Source: Phoronis australis (taxonomy: Eukaryota > Phoronida > Phoronidae). Taken from it: DNA of 64,000 bases. Every line of letters begins with the position of its first letter. Position 1 is the first letter of the stretch. This document shows, one piece after another, positions 13,342 through 24,439 of this stretch. The position numbers were made by a program, and so were the translations under genes. The notes under the pieces are model-generated. The model was not told the DNA's origin and did not search any database. It was given only the letters and a program-made list of their open reading frames with translations. Location: the NCBI GenBank assembly GCA_002633005.1, contig NMRA01000171.1:602669-666668 (forward strand), written 5' to 3'.

Positions 13342-13602
13342 ATTTTTGGGGTCTGTCCTTCACATTTTTGGATCTGTCCTTCACATTTTTGGATCTGCCC
13401 TTCACATTTTTGGATCTGTCCTCCACATTTTTGGATCTGTCCTTCACATTTTTGGACCTGTCCTTCACATTTTTGGATCTGTCCTTCACATTTTTGGATC
13501 TGTCCTTCACATTTTTGGATCTGTCCTCCACATTTTTGGATCTGTCCTTCACATTTTTGGATCTGTCCTTCACCTTTTTGCATCTGTACTTCACAATTTT
13601 GA
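13342..13602. repeat. 21-bp minisatellite, about 12 copies
   Basis: Unit TTTTTGGATCTGTCCTTCAC plus one base, with a few variant positions (CTCCAC, GACCTG, GCCC). Because the period is a multiple of three and the unit has few stops, overlapping frames stay open on both strands. These are artefacts, not proteins. Confidence 0.95.
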
Positions 13603-14150
13603 GAACGTCCTTTGGATCAGAAGGTCCCTACACAGCAGTCAGAGCTTCATATTGGCTGATCAAGCTTGCAGGAAGGATGAACTCCATCCAATCAAAGTCA
13701 ATGCACACCCTTTTCAAACACCAATTATACTAAAAATGTTCCTAAACTAGATTCACACGACTGGCAAAAACGTCAGCTGTTTTTCAGTGGCTAAAAAGCT
13801 ATTTTTGTCAATATAGAAGTGTTTTCTCACTACCTGCTAGTATTATTCTCTGCAATAACAAATAAAGACACTCTCTCCTCCATCCTCACAGTCTATTGAA
13901 GTACATGGTCTGGCAACATAAGTGTGGGTACAAAAGCCAACAGTTTTGGGGTAAAGCTAATACCAAAAAGTGTCAGCAGAAATGACCTTTGCAAAAGTTC
14001 ACATAACTGGTATATTTTCTACCAGCAAAAGTAATAGTATAGTGAAAATGTTAACATTCTAGCCAGCATGAGAACGAGGTATAAGAATCAACGTCTATTT
14101 TCAGTCAGGTAAAATGCAAATCAAATGTGTTTTCGGTCAACAGGACATAC

Positions 14151-14197
14151 CTGACGCGGTGCGTAAGGTCACCTATAACCTTAGAAGGGCCACAGTT
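14151..14197 (-). CDS. Candidate internal exon downstream of exon B
   Basis: A pyrimidine-rich acceptor (TATTTGTAG) and a strong donor (GTATGT) enclose 47 bases. Only one frame is open, reading NCGPSKVIGDLTHRV plus two bases. It is entered in phase 0, compatible with exon B, but leaves in phase 2, which does not match the phase-0 candidates further left. Tentative. Confidence 0.22.
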
Positions 14198-14414
14198 CTA
14201 CAAATATCTATATCAAATCTTTGCAGATCACATAGATACCTTGCGCACCACCACTATCTCTTGCAATTAGCAAATGAGTGTGTGTAAAACCATCAACATT
14301 AAAACTTTAGCCCAGTTTAAAGTCACCATCATTTCAGTTTTAGAAAATAACAAAAGTGGCACAGTGTACCATTTCAAACTCACATAAACAGTAGAGAACA
14401 GTAGGGTAGCTTAC

Positions 14415-14516
14415 CACTGTCTTGGTCTTCTTAAGTAGTTTGTCCCACTTAAACTTAAACTTCTCTTTTTCTCCAGGAGCATCAGGTGTTAACTTCTTCA
14501 GCATAGACAATGCCAT
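14415..14516 (-). CDS. Candidate alternative first coding exon B of the same unidentified gene
   Basis: The ATG at 14516 is preceded by an in-frame TAA six bases upstream, with no acceptor between, so this is a true start-type exon if it is coding. It has 34 codons, beginning MALSMLKKLTPDAPGEKEKF and ending LLKKTKTV, then a strong donor GTAAGC in phase 0. The peptide is basic and amphipathic and resembles a cytoplasmic N-terminal targeting tail; I do not recognise the family. A compatible small exon lies 220 bases further on at 14151-14197. Confidence 0.42.
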
Positions 14517-14519
14517 TGT

Positions 14520-15999
14520 TTATTTACTAATCAATACCTCTAATAACAGCCCAGTCTATACCCTTGCACTTTCTCTACAGATTCACTTAATTGATAAGAC
14601 AACTTTTAAACAGATGAATCCTCAAAATGAAATTCCACTATGACTGGTTGTTAAACCAAATATTTGACTGCTGGAACAGCTACACCAGAGGGGAACAGAT
14701 TCCAATACTCCAGCAGAAACAACGAACACGTCCTCCCAGCAAGAGAAGTTTGCGTTTTCACACGAAGACAAATTGCTAAGTAACAACAATGCAGCTACCA
14801 GTCAATGGCACATGAAAATTACATGACCCTTGACAACGCAGCAAACCATGAGCAACTGCGATAAAACACACGGATATAGCAGCAAAGTTGAAAACAATAA
14901 AGCCGTAATCTGTATTTATTATTTAGAAGTGTTTCCCTTGTGTATTGATGGCAACTGAAGCATCTAGTGCATTTCATGGACATATTTGATTGGATGATCA
15001 AATTTGTCCAAGTAATCGATGAATGATACTGTTGCAGACAATTTTTCAATTACTGAAAAGTCTAAGTAATCATGCCACATCGAATAGTTTCACAGAATGA
15101 ATTCCAGGAGCAATAAAAACTCAGACACATTTAATTCCTCTCAAGTCTTTAGTAGTTACTTTCATCAAAATCATTTTTGAACATCAGTAACCAAACCAGT
15201 ATCGAGACAAATTTCTAATTTTTTACTTATTTACAGTACAACACCATACGGTAGGCAAGTGAAATTTTATTTTGTCGTTGAACTTCTCAACAGAATAGAG
15301 ATCAAGAAAATTTTACTCCATAACAAGCCTGATTAGTGGTGAGATGTCATAAAAGAATATTCGGTAAACTTTCTAACAGCTGAAAAAAGGAATATAATGT
15401 ATAAAGTAACTTTCAATATTCTAAAATAACCTTCTTTTTCTTGAAGACAAAATTCCTTTTCATTAGTACTACATCATTCACCTACACAATTTCTTGAGGC
15501 ATACAGTACCCTTGTCTCCAACTCTATCCCACTACGAGGCTGGCTTTGGTCTAAACCCCAGCTACTCCTATACCAGAGCTATACAGGACCTGCCTCTGAC
15601 GGGAAATTCTTTCATAAGCATTCGCCTTTCTGATAAAAGATGCTTTTTCCGAAAAAGAGAAGGGTTTACTTTGAGTCAATTTGCAACTCTACAAAGGGTT
15701 TCTTTTCCAGCTACACACATATACAGAATTGTTTTAATAATATCTGTATCTTAAAATCTTTGGCTGCAAAGATGTTGTCAATTTTGACAACTTAATGGTA
15801 TTTCTTTTTGTAGTTTCAAGCTTACCACTAACAAATTTAGCCGTCAAGGTAGCATACCTATGAAATGATTAAGTTATGGAATCAATCCACAGAAGAAGCT
15901 GCATCCCATTTTTTCGGGTCCACTCTCTATTTTTAGTTACACCCCTCCCTCTCTCAAAAGTGTGGTGGAGTACCCTAAAATCTTAACACTTACTATATC
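14520..15999. other. No gene seen
   Basis: Upstream of candidate exon B. An 86-codon plus-strand ORF (15494-15754) has no splice, promoter or family support. Confidence 0.4.
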
Positions 16000-16175
16000 T
16001 TAAAGGAGAATGCCACCTGATTTAATTAGTCTTTTTTACCATCTTAATCGGTCTATATCCACATCACCTCGTATACAGTGGATCTTACCTCACCGAGAGG
16101 TGTCGCGTTAACCTGTGAGGAAGGTGAGAAACGACGCAGCGACGTCAGTGGTTCTTCTGCAGAGTGAGTGCTGTT

Positions 16176-16565
16176 ATGGTGTGGTGTATCGTTCCTGCTT
16201 GTGCAAACTATGAAGCTGCGAGGAAAGCAGGTACATATGTTTTTTTTTTCAATTTCCTCAAGAGCCCATCGTGCTTCGGAAGTGGTTTGCGGTAGTGAAG
16301 AATGAAAACTACGCCGTTAATACCAAGTATGAGGCCGTGAAACTTCTCCGTGTCTGGTAGTGGCTGGCATTTTGTTGCCAGTTATTTCACTGACGATCGA
16401 ATCCCGGCTTTAATTACCAAACAGCTCATGCCAGGGCAGAAAAAGAGACTGAGGCTGAAGTCAGATGTCATAAGCATACCTCTGTTTAGATGCAGTGCAA
16501 AGCCAGGATGGTCCGTGGAATTTCGTGGCAGCAAACGCAAGCGTCAGTTGTTTCCATTATCGTGA
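16176..16565 (+). pseudogene. Broken THAP-type zinc-finger domain inside the transposon
   Basis: The frame starts at ATG 16176 with the THAP-like opening MVWCIVPACAN, giving the first Cys pair. It is disrupted at a run of ten T (16240-16249). It continues in another frame through QEPIVLRKWFAVVKNENY and stops at TAG 16358. The third block (about 16361-16565) shows YFTDDRIPALITKQLMPGQK then LRLKSDVISIPLF, like the end of a THAP domain. The final Cys-x2-His pair expected near GWHFVASYF is gone. THAP domains are C2CH DNA-binding modules, often of transposase origin. Two frame changes, one stop and lost zinc ligands mark it as decayed. Confidence 0.6.
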
Positions 16566-16919
16566 CACCATGAAAAGTCATTCAACGGTTTTCGGAATTA
16601 TCCATGTTCCATTGTCTGTGCATGTTCACGGAACCTCTCTAGTATTTCTAGATTAGTGTATTCCAGTTCGAACTGATAAACTGTGAAAGCTAACAATCGA
16701 CTTGTGAATTAAGTCTTTGACAGATCAACACTCGTCTAAGTCGGGATTGCGAGTTGCCACTTTAACTTTTATTATTGTGCGTTCTGTTTCAAAATAAATT
16801 ATTCTCTCCCCAACCAATACTTATATAAAATTGAAACAAAGACTGTCCCATTAGATACAACTTGAAATGCCTTGGAGTGTTTGTGAGTGCAAATGTTTTG
16901 AGAAGCCAGCAATGAATAA

Positions 16920-17644
16920 ATCACTGTCTTACCAGCTTTAGATGCAATAAACTAAATGACCGGGCACTGGGCCGTGTGAGCGCATGCTAATTCAGTGGTT
17001 GCTGACAGAAAGCTGTTGTGAAACAATAACTCAATTTTATATCCTATTGTTAGATGTTAAGGGAATCTTTATTTAGAAATTCATTTACATTACTCGAATC
17101 ATTGTTAATATACAGCTTTTGCCCTGCCGATTCTGTGGAAGGGTAACCTGACTTCGCGGCCCCCAGACGAGCTAGTAAGTAGATTTGCAGTTTCGCGGCT
17201 ACTTCACCAAAACAATCACGTGCACAAGTTCTTTGGCTCACTACTAGTATAGTCTTTTCGTGACTGGAAGTTTAGTTTCNGTAATCACTGTCTTACCAGC
17301 TTTAGATGCAATAAACTAAATGACCGGGCACTTGGGCCGTGTGAGCGCATGCTAATTCAGTGGTTGCTGACAGAAAGCTGTTGTGAAACAATAACTCAAT
17401 TTTATATCCTATTGTTAGATGTTAAGGGAATCTTTATTTAGATATTCATTTACATTACTTGAATCATTGTTAATATACAGCTTTTGCCCTGCCGATTCTG
17501 TGGAAGGGTAACCTGACTTCGCGGCCCCCAGACGAGCTAGTAAGTAGGTTTGCAGTTTCGCGGCTACTTCACCAAAACAATCACGTGCACAAGTTCTTTG
17601 GCTCACTACTAGTATAGTCTTTTCGTGACTGGAAGTTTAGTTTC
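16920..17644. repeat. Two near-identical 360-bp direct copies joined at a single N (17280)
   Basis: 16920-17279 and 17284-17644 differ at only about four places by eye (one 1-base indel, three substitutions). They meet at one unresolved base. About 1% difference is what two haplotypes would show, so this is probably a false duplication in the assembly rather than biology. Confidence 0.85.
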
Positions 17645-18103
17645 CAATTTTGGCAGGTTTATGTTCGTGATGCCCAGCCGCGATGGGCGTGATCGGGTTC
17701 CGAGCCACTGACCGGGATAGCAAGCGTTTTGTGTGTTTATAACTAAAAAAAATCGCAAGTCTAAAATTACAACACACAGCTATGTTCTCCTGTCTAATAA
17801 TTTGAATTTATCACCGAACAGACCCCAAACTCCCGCGACCGACCTTGGTAAAGTGGCCTACAGAAATACCTAAAAATCCACAACAGCGAAATAAGAGACA
17901 ACACGTTTGTTTAATAACTCGATGTATTTGTAAGGGTTTTACAGCAAATTTTGATGATTTATTGGTGTAAAATGGTGAAATCAAGCAAAAAACTGACACC
18001 AATAAGCTTGTGAACTGCTGAACAGACTGCGTTCGAACCTCTGACGTCATTGGATCTAAATTGATACAAATTAGGTTGTTTTTTGGGTGGCATTCTCCTT
18101 TAA

Positions 18104-20819
18104 TTTAACCTATCATATGAAAATCCCCGATTAGGTCTCCTCTATTTTTACAATATGAACCCTACGGATGACAGTGATTCCGTTGTCACAATGACAGATT
18201 TGGTCCAAGCTGTTCTGCCTCACTGGTTGTGTTCTAACACCATTCATTGTGGTACCACAGCAAGTCAAGATAAACCAGTATGAAGTGTGAAGTACGTCAG
18301 GTAAATGTTAAAGCGTTCATGGCACCACGAGCCTGTCTAACAAGTAACATTATACTCGCATTAAAGTATTTTTTAATGAATGCAACCTTAAAATTAATAC
18401 CAGACTTGTCATATGAAACATGATTATATAAACAAAATAAATGCACTCAACAGCTTTGAAGTGGGAGAGTGTATGCTGCTTCAATTTCCCATCAAATACT
18501 ACATTCACTGCCACCTATTGTCCAATGACAAAACTAATAAAACTACAAACATCTCACTGGACTAGTTCCAAGAGACCAGACAGCTCCGTTCTATTCTGAC
18601 TTAAGATTTGTCATAAAAATGACATCGAGTATAGTAACAAAGGCTAATTCTTCCCACAATGCAACAGTCCCTCTTCACATTGATGTCGGCCTGGTAATGA
18701 CAACACCTTTATTAAGCTCATTTTCTACAAATACTACGGTGGTGTTTAGTTCATAGTAAATGTGCACAATTGATGCAAAGCTTACCTTACAGACTGTACA
18801 TTAATCTTCGTATTAAACTGCATCTTGGGATACAGCTCATAGGTCACTTAGGATATTTCACTATGTACAGAATATTAACAAAGTAAGAAACAAACAGTGT
18901 TTTAAATATTCTCTACAGCTTTTTTGGAATATGAAATTAATGATACCTATCTGGCTAGACAACTCGAGTGGCTTTCCAAATAAAGAAGTCAGCCAAGAAC
19001 TTGGATTGTATTTTCGACTTACACAAAGCCAACTGCACGCTGGAGGCTGGAAAAAGAATAACTTGCAGAACATTTGCTTTCAAGAAAACTTACGGGACAA
19101 ATTTCAACAAAAGAAATATTGCCAACACTGACAGGGGTACAATTAGTGGATGTGCACTTTGCTTAGTACGATTTTGCTGCTCTAACCACGATGCACAGGC
19201 ACGAGGAAAGACTATTCAAGACAGTTAGAAACCCTTTAAAATGAGGTAACGATATTAAAAAACACCAGATTTGGAGCCTGTGGCTCTTCATTAGGTCTGA
19301 AGACAAGTGACTAGTGTTTTTCAATATACCGTATACTTTTATGGAATTCAAAGTGTTTTACCTGTTTCTACATTGTCTAATTCTATCTGGTCATTTTAAC
19401 AGGAAAAGACTGACATTCTGAATGGTTTTATGAAAGAGACACTCACGCGTGCATCAATGCCACCAGCGAAAAACCAGATGACCAACTGTTGGAATTTCTT
19501 GCAAGGAATTTGACCATACAGGAAGCTTTGTACAGAGGGGAAAATACAGCTTAAGGACATGAGGGCAAGACTTGCCAAAGGGTACACTAGAGCCTTGTTG
19601 CTAGATTTCAGCCAGTGTAAAGATCAAGGTAATACATCATCAAAACCAACATCCACCTTTACAACAGCAACACGAAGTCTGTTCTACTTTAAGGAATGAA
19701 TGCTAATAAGTATGGAAAAGTGACATGCACAACATAAATGCCTTCAAGAACAGAAATGCCTTATTTTGGCTGAATTTTCAACTATGATCTGTTAAGGAGA
19801 ACAAAACGCTGGAGTGTGAGGTAGCAAAACAAATGTCGCCAACTTTTATGATTTAGAAAATCCTGAGAATGGACTGACATCACATACCAAATCAGTGTTG
19901 ACGTGGATACTGATTGGGGGAGGAAACAAAACTAGTCAACAAGAGCTTGGCGACACTGACCTTTATGTCAGAACTGAGGGAAGCTGGTCTGACTTACGGA
20001 GAAGATATAAGCTCATGTGAAATAACAGGTGAAATGCAGGTAATGGCCAACTTGAAAGGTGACACTGACAAAGCAAGGGTCTTAGCGTAGAAATACATGC
20101 ATTCAGATAGTCAAGTGAGACCTTAGCCAACAGACGACCCTATGCTAATGAACTGCACTTTCTTCAGGAGACAAGAAAATGGGCCTTTATTTATTAGCAC
20201 AACCTAGTGAATCAATATCATGTCACACATTTGTTGAAGTCTTATCATTACACGTGAAAAGCAACAGGACTCAGCTGAGGAAAAGTAACAATGAAAATTT
20301 TTTGAGCTCTTTTTTCACAGATGACTTCGCTAACCCTACAACAGAATCTGTGGACATAAAAATGAGTATTTCAATAAGATATGTCTCAATTGTCAAATAT
20401 TTAAAGACAAAATTGCTTCACGTGAAGAGATAGACTATTCACAACACAAGGATTGGATTTCAATCTACTCTGCTATCACCATAGGTTTTGAATTCTGACT
20501 TAATCATACATAGCTTTCTTACGTCAGATTGTTTCAGGACGGCAGGTGTAGACACTTAAATGTAGTTTAACACCACAACATAGAATTGTAGAGTAAGATT
20601 GGAAACATCCAATGCGTTATTTCTGAGTGAATGATAATACTCAACATTTCCAGAGAGTACGAAACAATGCTCTTCTATCAACATGAAAATTATTCAAGAT
20701 AACATACATACTGAAATTATTCAATAGTGATAAGCAATGTTAATAAGTTTGAAAGTCTCATTGAATGAAAAAGGTAATTGCTGGTAGAAAACAAAATATA
20801 ATCTGAATTATAGTCATAC
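18104..20819. other. No gene firmly supported
   Basis: Contains only short ORFs and one membrane-like minus-strand open segment (19447-19600) that I list as rejected. Confidence 0.4.
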
Positions 20820-20858
20820 CTTCTCAGCAGCCATATCTATTAAATCTTGCTGGTCTTC
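20820..20858 (-). CDS. Candidate small internal exon of the unidentified minus-strand gene
   Basis: Thirteen codons, EDQQDLIDMAAEK, lie between an acceptor (TTACTAG) and a donor (GTATGA), phase 0 at both ends. The phase fits exon A at 24.3 kb. Such short splice-flanked segments arise by chance in long sequence, so this is only a candidate. Confidence 0.22.
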
Positions 20859-20859
20859 C

Positions 20860-22983
20860 TAGTAACCAAGTGACAAGCAAACAGAGACAATGTGCAGGTC
20901 TGGCTATGGACGGAAACTGCTTTCATAAACACAGTCAATGACAGCGATTTATGCTCTTGTGCAAAGTTCACACAGTCAAGTGTTAAAAATCAATGTCAAC
21001 GGAGTGTTGGCATTGGCTTACTTGAGAAATTTGAATTTAAAATTTAAATGTCTCAAATCCGTCAATAAAGTTGAGGTCAAACTATTATAACAAAACAGAT
21101 GAAGGCTTGAACATTGGCATCAGAAACTTTTAATTGACAAGGTCAATTTTTCAAGACAAAAGCAATTTTATTACTTCTGGAGAGAGCCCAACTGCATAAA
21201 TATCATCAGATGTATTGATCATGACAGACACTGTCAGACTATCATTGAAAATGGAAAATATCCTTCTGCACTTTCGCCTCTGTTCTATCTCCTGGTCCCC
21301 CCCCCCTCCCCCGGTGTCAGTCACCAGTACAGTACCATCTCATATAGGGGATACACTGGAGACTATACATAAGAACGCCATTAGCTATGTCCATGATTTT
21401 ACCCATGAATCAACCATGTCCTACATGTCATGCCTAGGAGCACCATGATCGGACTTTAAGTGTCTCTCTCTCCTGATACCTAACACAAAAGATGGACTGT
21501 GTGGAACAACGGATGGGTGATGTCAGTTCTTTACTGTTTATTAGCCTTGCAGGTTCCCGATCCACATGAAAATATGTTCGGGACTGGTGCACATTAAAAA
21601 TACAGACCTCTGCAATACCTGGGAAATCCACACCACTTCTTTTGTTTACACTTCTAATAGTTATATGATACCATAGACAAAAATAAAATATCCACTTGAG
21701 TCTTAAGACTACCTGTATTATGTGAAGTGGCAAACGTTATAATATCCAAGAGGCACAAACACTATTGAGAACCGGCAACCCTCTCTTGAGTCCCCTCTCA
21801 CTTGTTCCACCTCTGGGTATTCAGTAACTAAGATCACAGTGTAGGCGAATGTGCAGACAGTGAGAACGTCACTTTGACATCCTATTCCAACTTTTACACT
21901 TAAGTATGGAAAAGCCCAAGTTGTTCCTTACCACAAATATACGGTAGTCACCATTTTCACAATTATATTTAGGTCATTTGGTTTCTTGGAAAGTGTCCAG
22001 AATTAAGGAGGTTTAGAATGTTCTAATTACAAAAAGAGGCAAAAAACACTGCTACCTGTGGTTATCAAGGCACCAACAGCGGATGATGTGATTATTGGAA
22101 ACTATAAACCAATGGAGTCAATAAATTAAAGAGTAACACAGAGTCCAAAGTAAACTCAGGCGTTGATAACCAACATGAGTTTACAAGGAGACTGTCAGAT
22201 GACAAGCCATGTGTCAATAGTAACGAGGAACAGGTGTACGTCATTGAGGCAAAGAGTTCTGAATTGATCAACACTACCAATGGAATCTACAACAAACTAC
22301 AAGCTGTTAAAACAGTAAGCAAGCATGATCCACAAATACAGGTTGCATAAGAGTCTTGAGGGTTTGAGTTTAATGTAAGTTTTCTTAGCTGCTATTATAG
22401 TAAACAAAACAGAAGACAATAAAATTACTGTTACATAGTTTGCACTGTTTAAACACCTTATCATTCTGTTTAAACACAATGTTCAAGTGTTATACCCCTC
22501 CCCATCCAATCCCCCATAGCCTAAGTTATAATAAAAAAAAAATCTTTACAATGCGTCATTTACAAAATTTTAACTGGTGAAAAAATTTCCAAAATTATTC
22601 CCTGTTATCTCTGTATATTTTAAACAGTTACAGTTAATAAAAGTGATAACGGATAGACATCCTGCTTCTTCTGAAAATTCTCATAGCAATTTATCATTTG
22701 ACACAATTAATGTTACAAAATTAAAGTAACTGTATTTTAACCCACCACATCATTGACAATATTGACAACACCATTATACACTTTACAGGCCGCGGCATTA
22801 TTTCACTATATTCATGTCTTTGGTGTTAACTCAGACAAATATCAGACATACCCAGAAAAGTTATGAAGTATATCACATGTCACTTAATCAAGTCATGGTA
22901 GATTTTCAATAACGAAACAGCTCAAGAAACACTGAGCTCTACAAACCAACACTTAGTCCTAGAAGAAAACTTTTGATGTAATG
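20860..22983. other. No gene seen
   Basis: AT-rich; a C-rich run (CCCCCCCCCTCCCCC) near 21299 and short ORFs. Nothing else supportable. Confidence 0.45.
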
Positions 22984-23444
22984 CCTTTCATACTAACGTC
23001 GACACGTCGATGTTTTGGGAAATAGCGGTCACTATGAACGGTTAACTTCAGTCCTGGATCAAAGTTAATAGTGCCAATAGTGGCAGTTAACTTCGCAGTA
23101 AACAGGTGGATTTAACAGCAGAGTGCCGATCCTGTGGTGCAGTCAACTTCGGTCCCTTTGAATTAAGTTATCGCCACGGGCTGCCTGTTATCATCGCTAA
23201 TAGTTGCTTATATTATACTCAAATAATCACCAATCGAATTAGAAATAAGTTTAACGTCAATTAGCACATGTAAATGTCCCCAAATCATTTAAAAAATCTC
23301 AGGGTGCATCAGCGCTACCTTGCGATTACTTTGATGACAACAGTGTCACCTACCGTTTACTTCGATGTCCATTAACTGCCAAAGCCAGGATGAAACAGTT
23401 TACGTCGGCGCTCCGCTCCAACCGGAGTTAAGTCAGTATGAAAG
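22984..23444. mobile_element. Short DNA-transposon-like element, 10-bp terminal inverted repeats (copy A)
   Basis: 461 bases bounded by CTTTCATACT and AGTATGAAAG. It has no coding capacity. A second, related copy starts at 26505 with the same first ten bases and the same order of internal blocks (GAACGGTTAACTTC, GTCAATTAGCACATGTAAAT, CACCTACCGTTTACTTCGAT). Confidence 0.65.
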
Positions 23445-24240
23445 GGCCTTTAGACCACATGCCGCAATAAAACTGGCCTCAAATTTGCCTTTGCTCATAT
23501 AAGCGGTGTCTGGGTTTGCAACAAATCAACAGTTTGTTATTCCACTTGACCATGCTCAGCACATACAGACCTGGGAGTAATATTGGTCCTAGATACAGAC
23601 TGAGCTCAAGTATAACATGATTCTGAAGCAAGTGTAACAAATATAAAGTTAAAAGAGAAAAAAATAAATCTTGATATGAAGCCAATGGCTTTCATTTAAC
23701 AGCAGCAGATGAGCGTCTAAAATCTTCTGTTGACAGGTCAACTTTTACTGACCAATATGTGTTGTCAGATCACAGAAACGTAATTAAGGCCACATGGTCT
23801 TGTATCAGCACAATTATTGAGCAGGGCCAGTGTCAGGGTATTGAGTATGTCAGGGGTTGGATTTGAATTTTAATCTCCATTCACACTTTACGTAGACAGT
23901 GACAGTCTGGTGGCAGCTAGAGACGGTGGTCACTGTCTAACCTTTGCCTTGAAGCTTGAAGCAAAACCAAGAAATTGAAAGCTTAAAGTTTTAAAACCAA
24001 ACAGCACTTTTGAGATTCACTTTTTTCAAAGCTTAGAGCTAAATTCGAACCGAGTAGGCCCCATGTAACTTATGATCAAATTACGACGACGACGTCTAGA
24101 ACACGCCAAAAAACAACCATTTGCGTGGATTGGCGCGGGACGACACAGGACTAGATGCTTTTGTCAGAAAGCTATCAATACCAAAGCGCTAAATTGGCCA
24201 AATAATTGCAACTAATCATTCACAATTCAATAAGCAATAC

Positions 24241-24357
24241 CTGCTTCTCCTTTATATTTTCTCCTGGTGCAAGTGCAGCCAGTCGAGATTTGTTCTTCGT
24301 TTCGGCACTGGTCGCTCGACCACGACCGGGACTGTCACCGTGTACCCTTTTGTCCAT
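24241..24357 (-). CDS. Candidate alternative first coding exon A of an unidentified minus-strand gene
   Basis: Reading from 24357 leftwards, 39 codons run from ATG to a donor (CAG, then GTATTG) in phase 0. The peptide starts MDKRVHGDSPGRGR and ends GENIKEKQ. It is highly charged, with Arg/Gly and Lys/Glu runs and no domain I recognise. About 180 bases upstream, a four-codon upstream ORF (ATG GCT GAC TAC, then TAA) lies in a good start context. The exon ends in the same phase as the ATG exons at 14.5 and 9.7 kb, which suggests they all splice to one common downstream exon that I could not identify and that may lie outside the window. It could also be a chance open frame. Confidence 0.38.
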
Positions 24358-24439
24358 ATTGATTTCAGGTGATCAGCCGATAGATTCAGTCTTGAACTCA
24401 CATCTATTGACGACACGAATAATCTTCTAACCAACAGAA

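Larger units (their letters stand above)
16004..18099. mobile_element. DNA transposon with 14-bp terminal inverted repeats and TTAA target duplication, Kolobok-like
   Basis: The ends are perfect 14-bp inverted repeats, AGGAGAATGCCACC at 16004 and its reverse complement ending at 18099. TTAA lies directly outside both (16000-16003 and 18100-18103). TTAA duplications together with a THAP domain are features of the Kolobok superfamily; piggyBac also uses TTAA but has no THAP. Only a degraded THAP frame is visible inside and no transposase catalytic region, so the copy is non-autonomous. Part of its length is the suspicious 360-bp duplication around the N at 17280, so the true element is probably about 1.7 kb. 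Confidence 0.75.

Noticed and set aside
13342-13602. Regular short repeats resembling a CRISPR array
   Set aside because: Units are contiguous with no unique spacers, and the setting is an animal genome.
13216-13750. Five overlapping ORFs of 89-143 codons on both strands with heptad repeats
   Set aside because: They follow from a 21-bp minisatellite with few stop codons; no single frame is favoured.
17050-17606. Two near-identical 63-codon minus-strand ORFs suggesting a tandem gene pair
   Set aside because: They sit in the haplotype-like duplication around the N at 17280 inside a transposon, and have no exon or family support.
19447-19600. 51-codon hydrophobic minus-strand open segment ending at a GTGAGT donor
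   Set aside because: Entry phase does not match neighbouring candidates and no transporter family is recognisable; likely chance.
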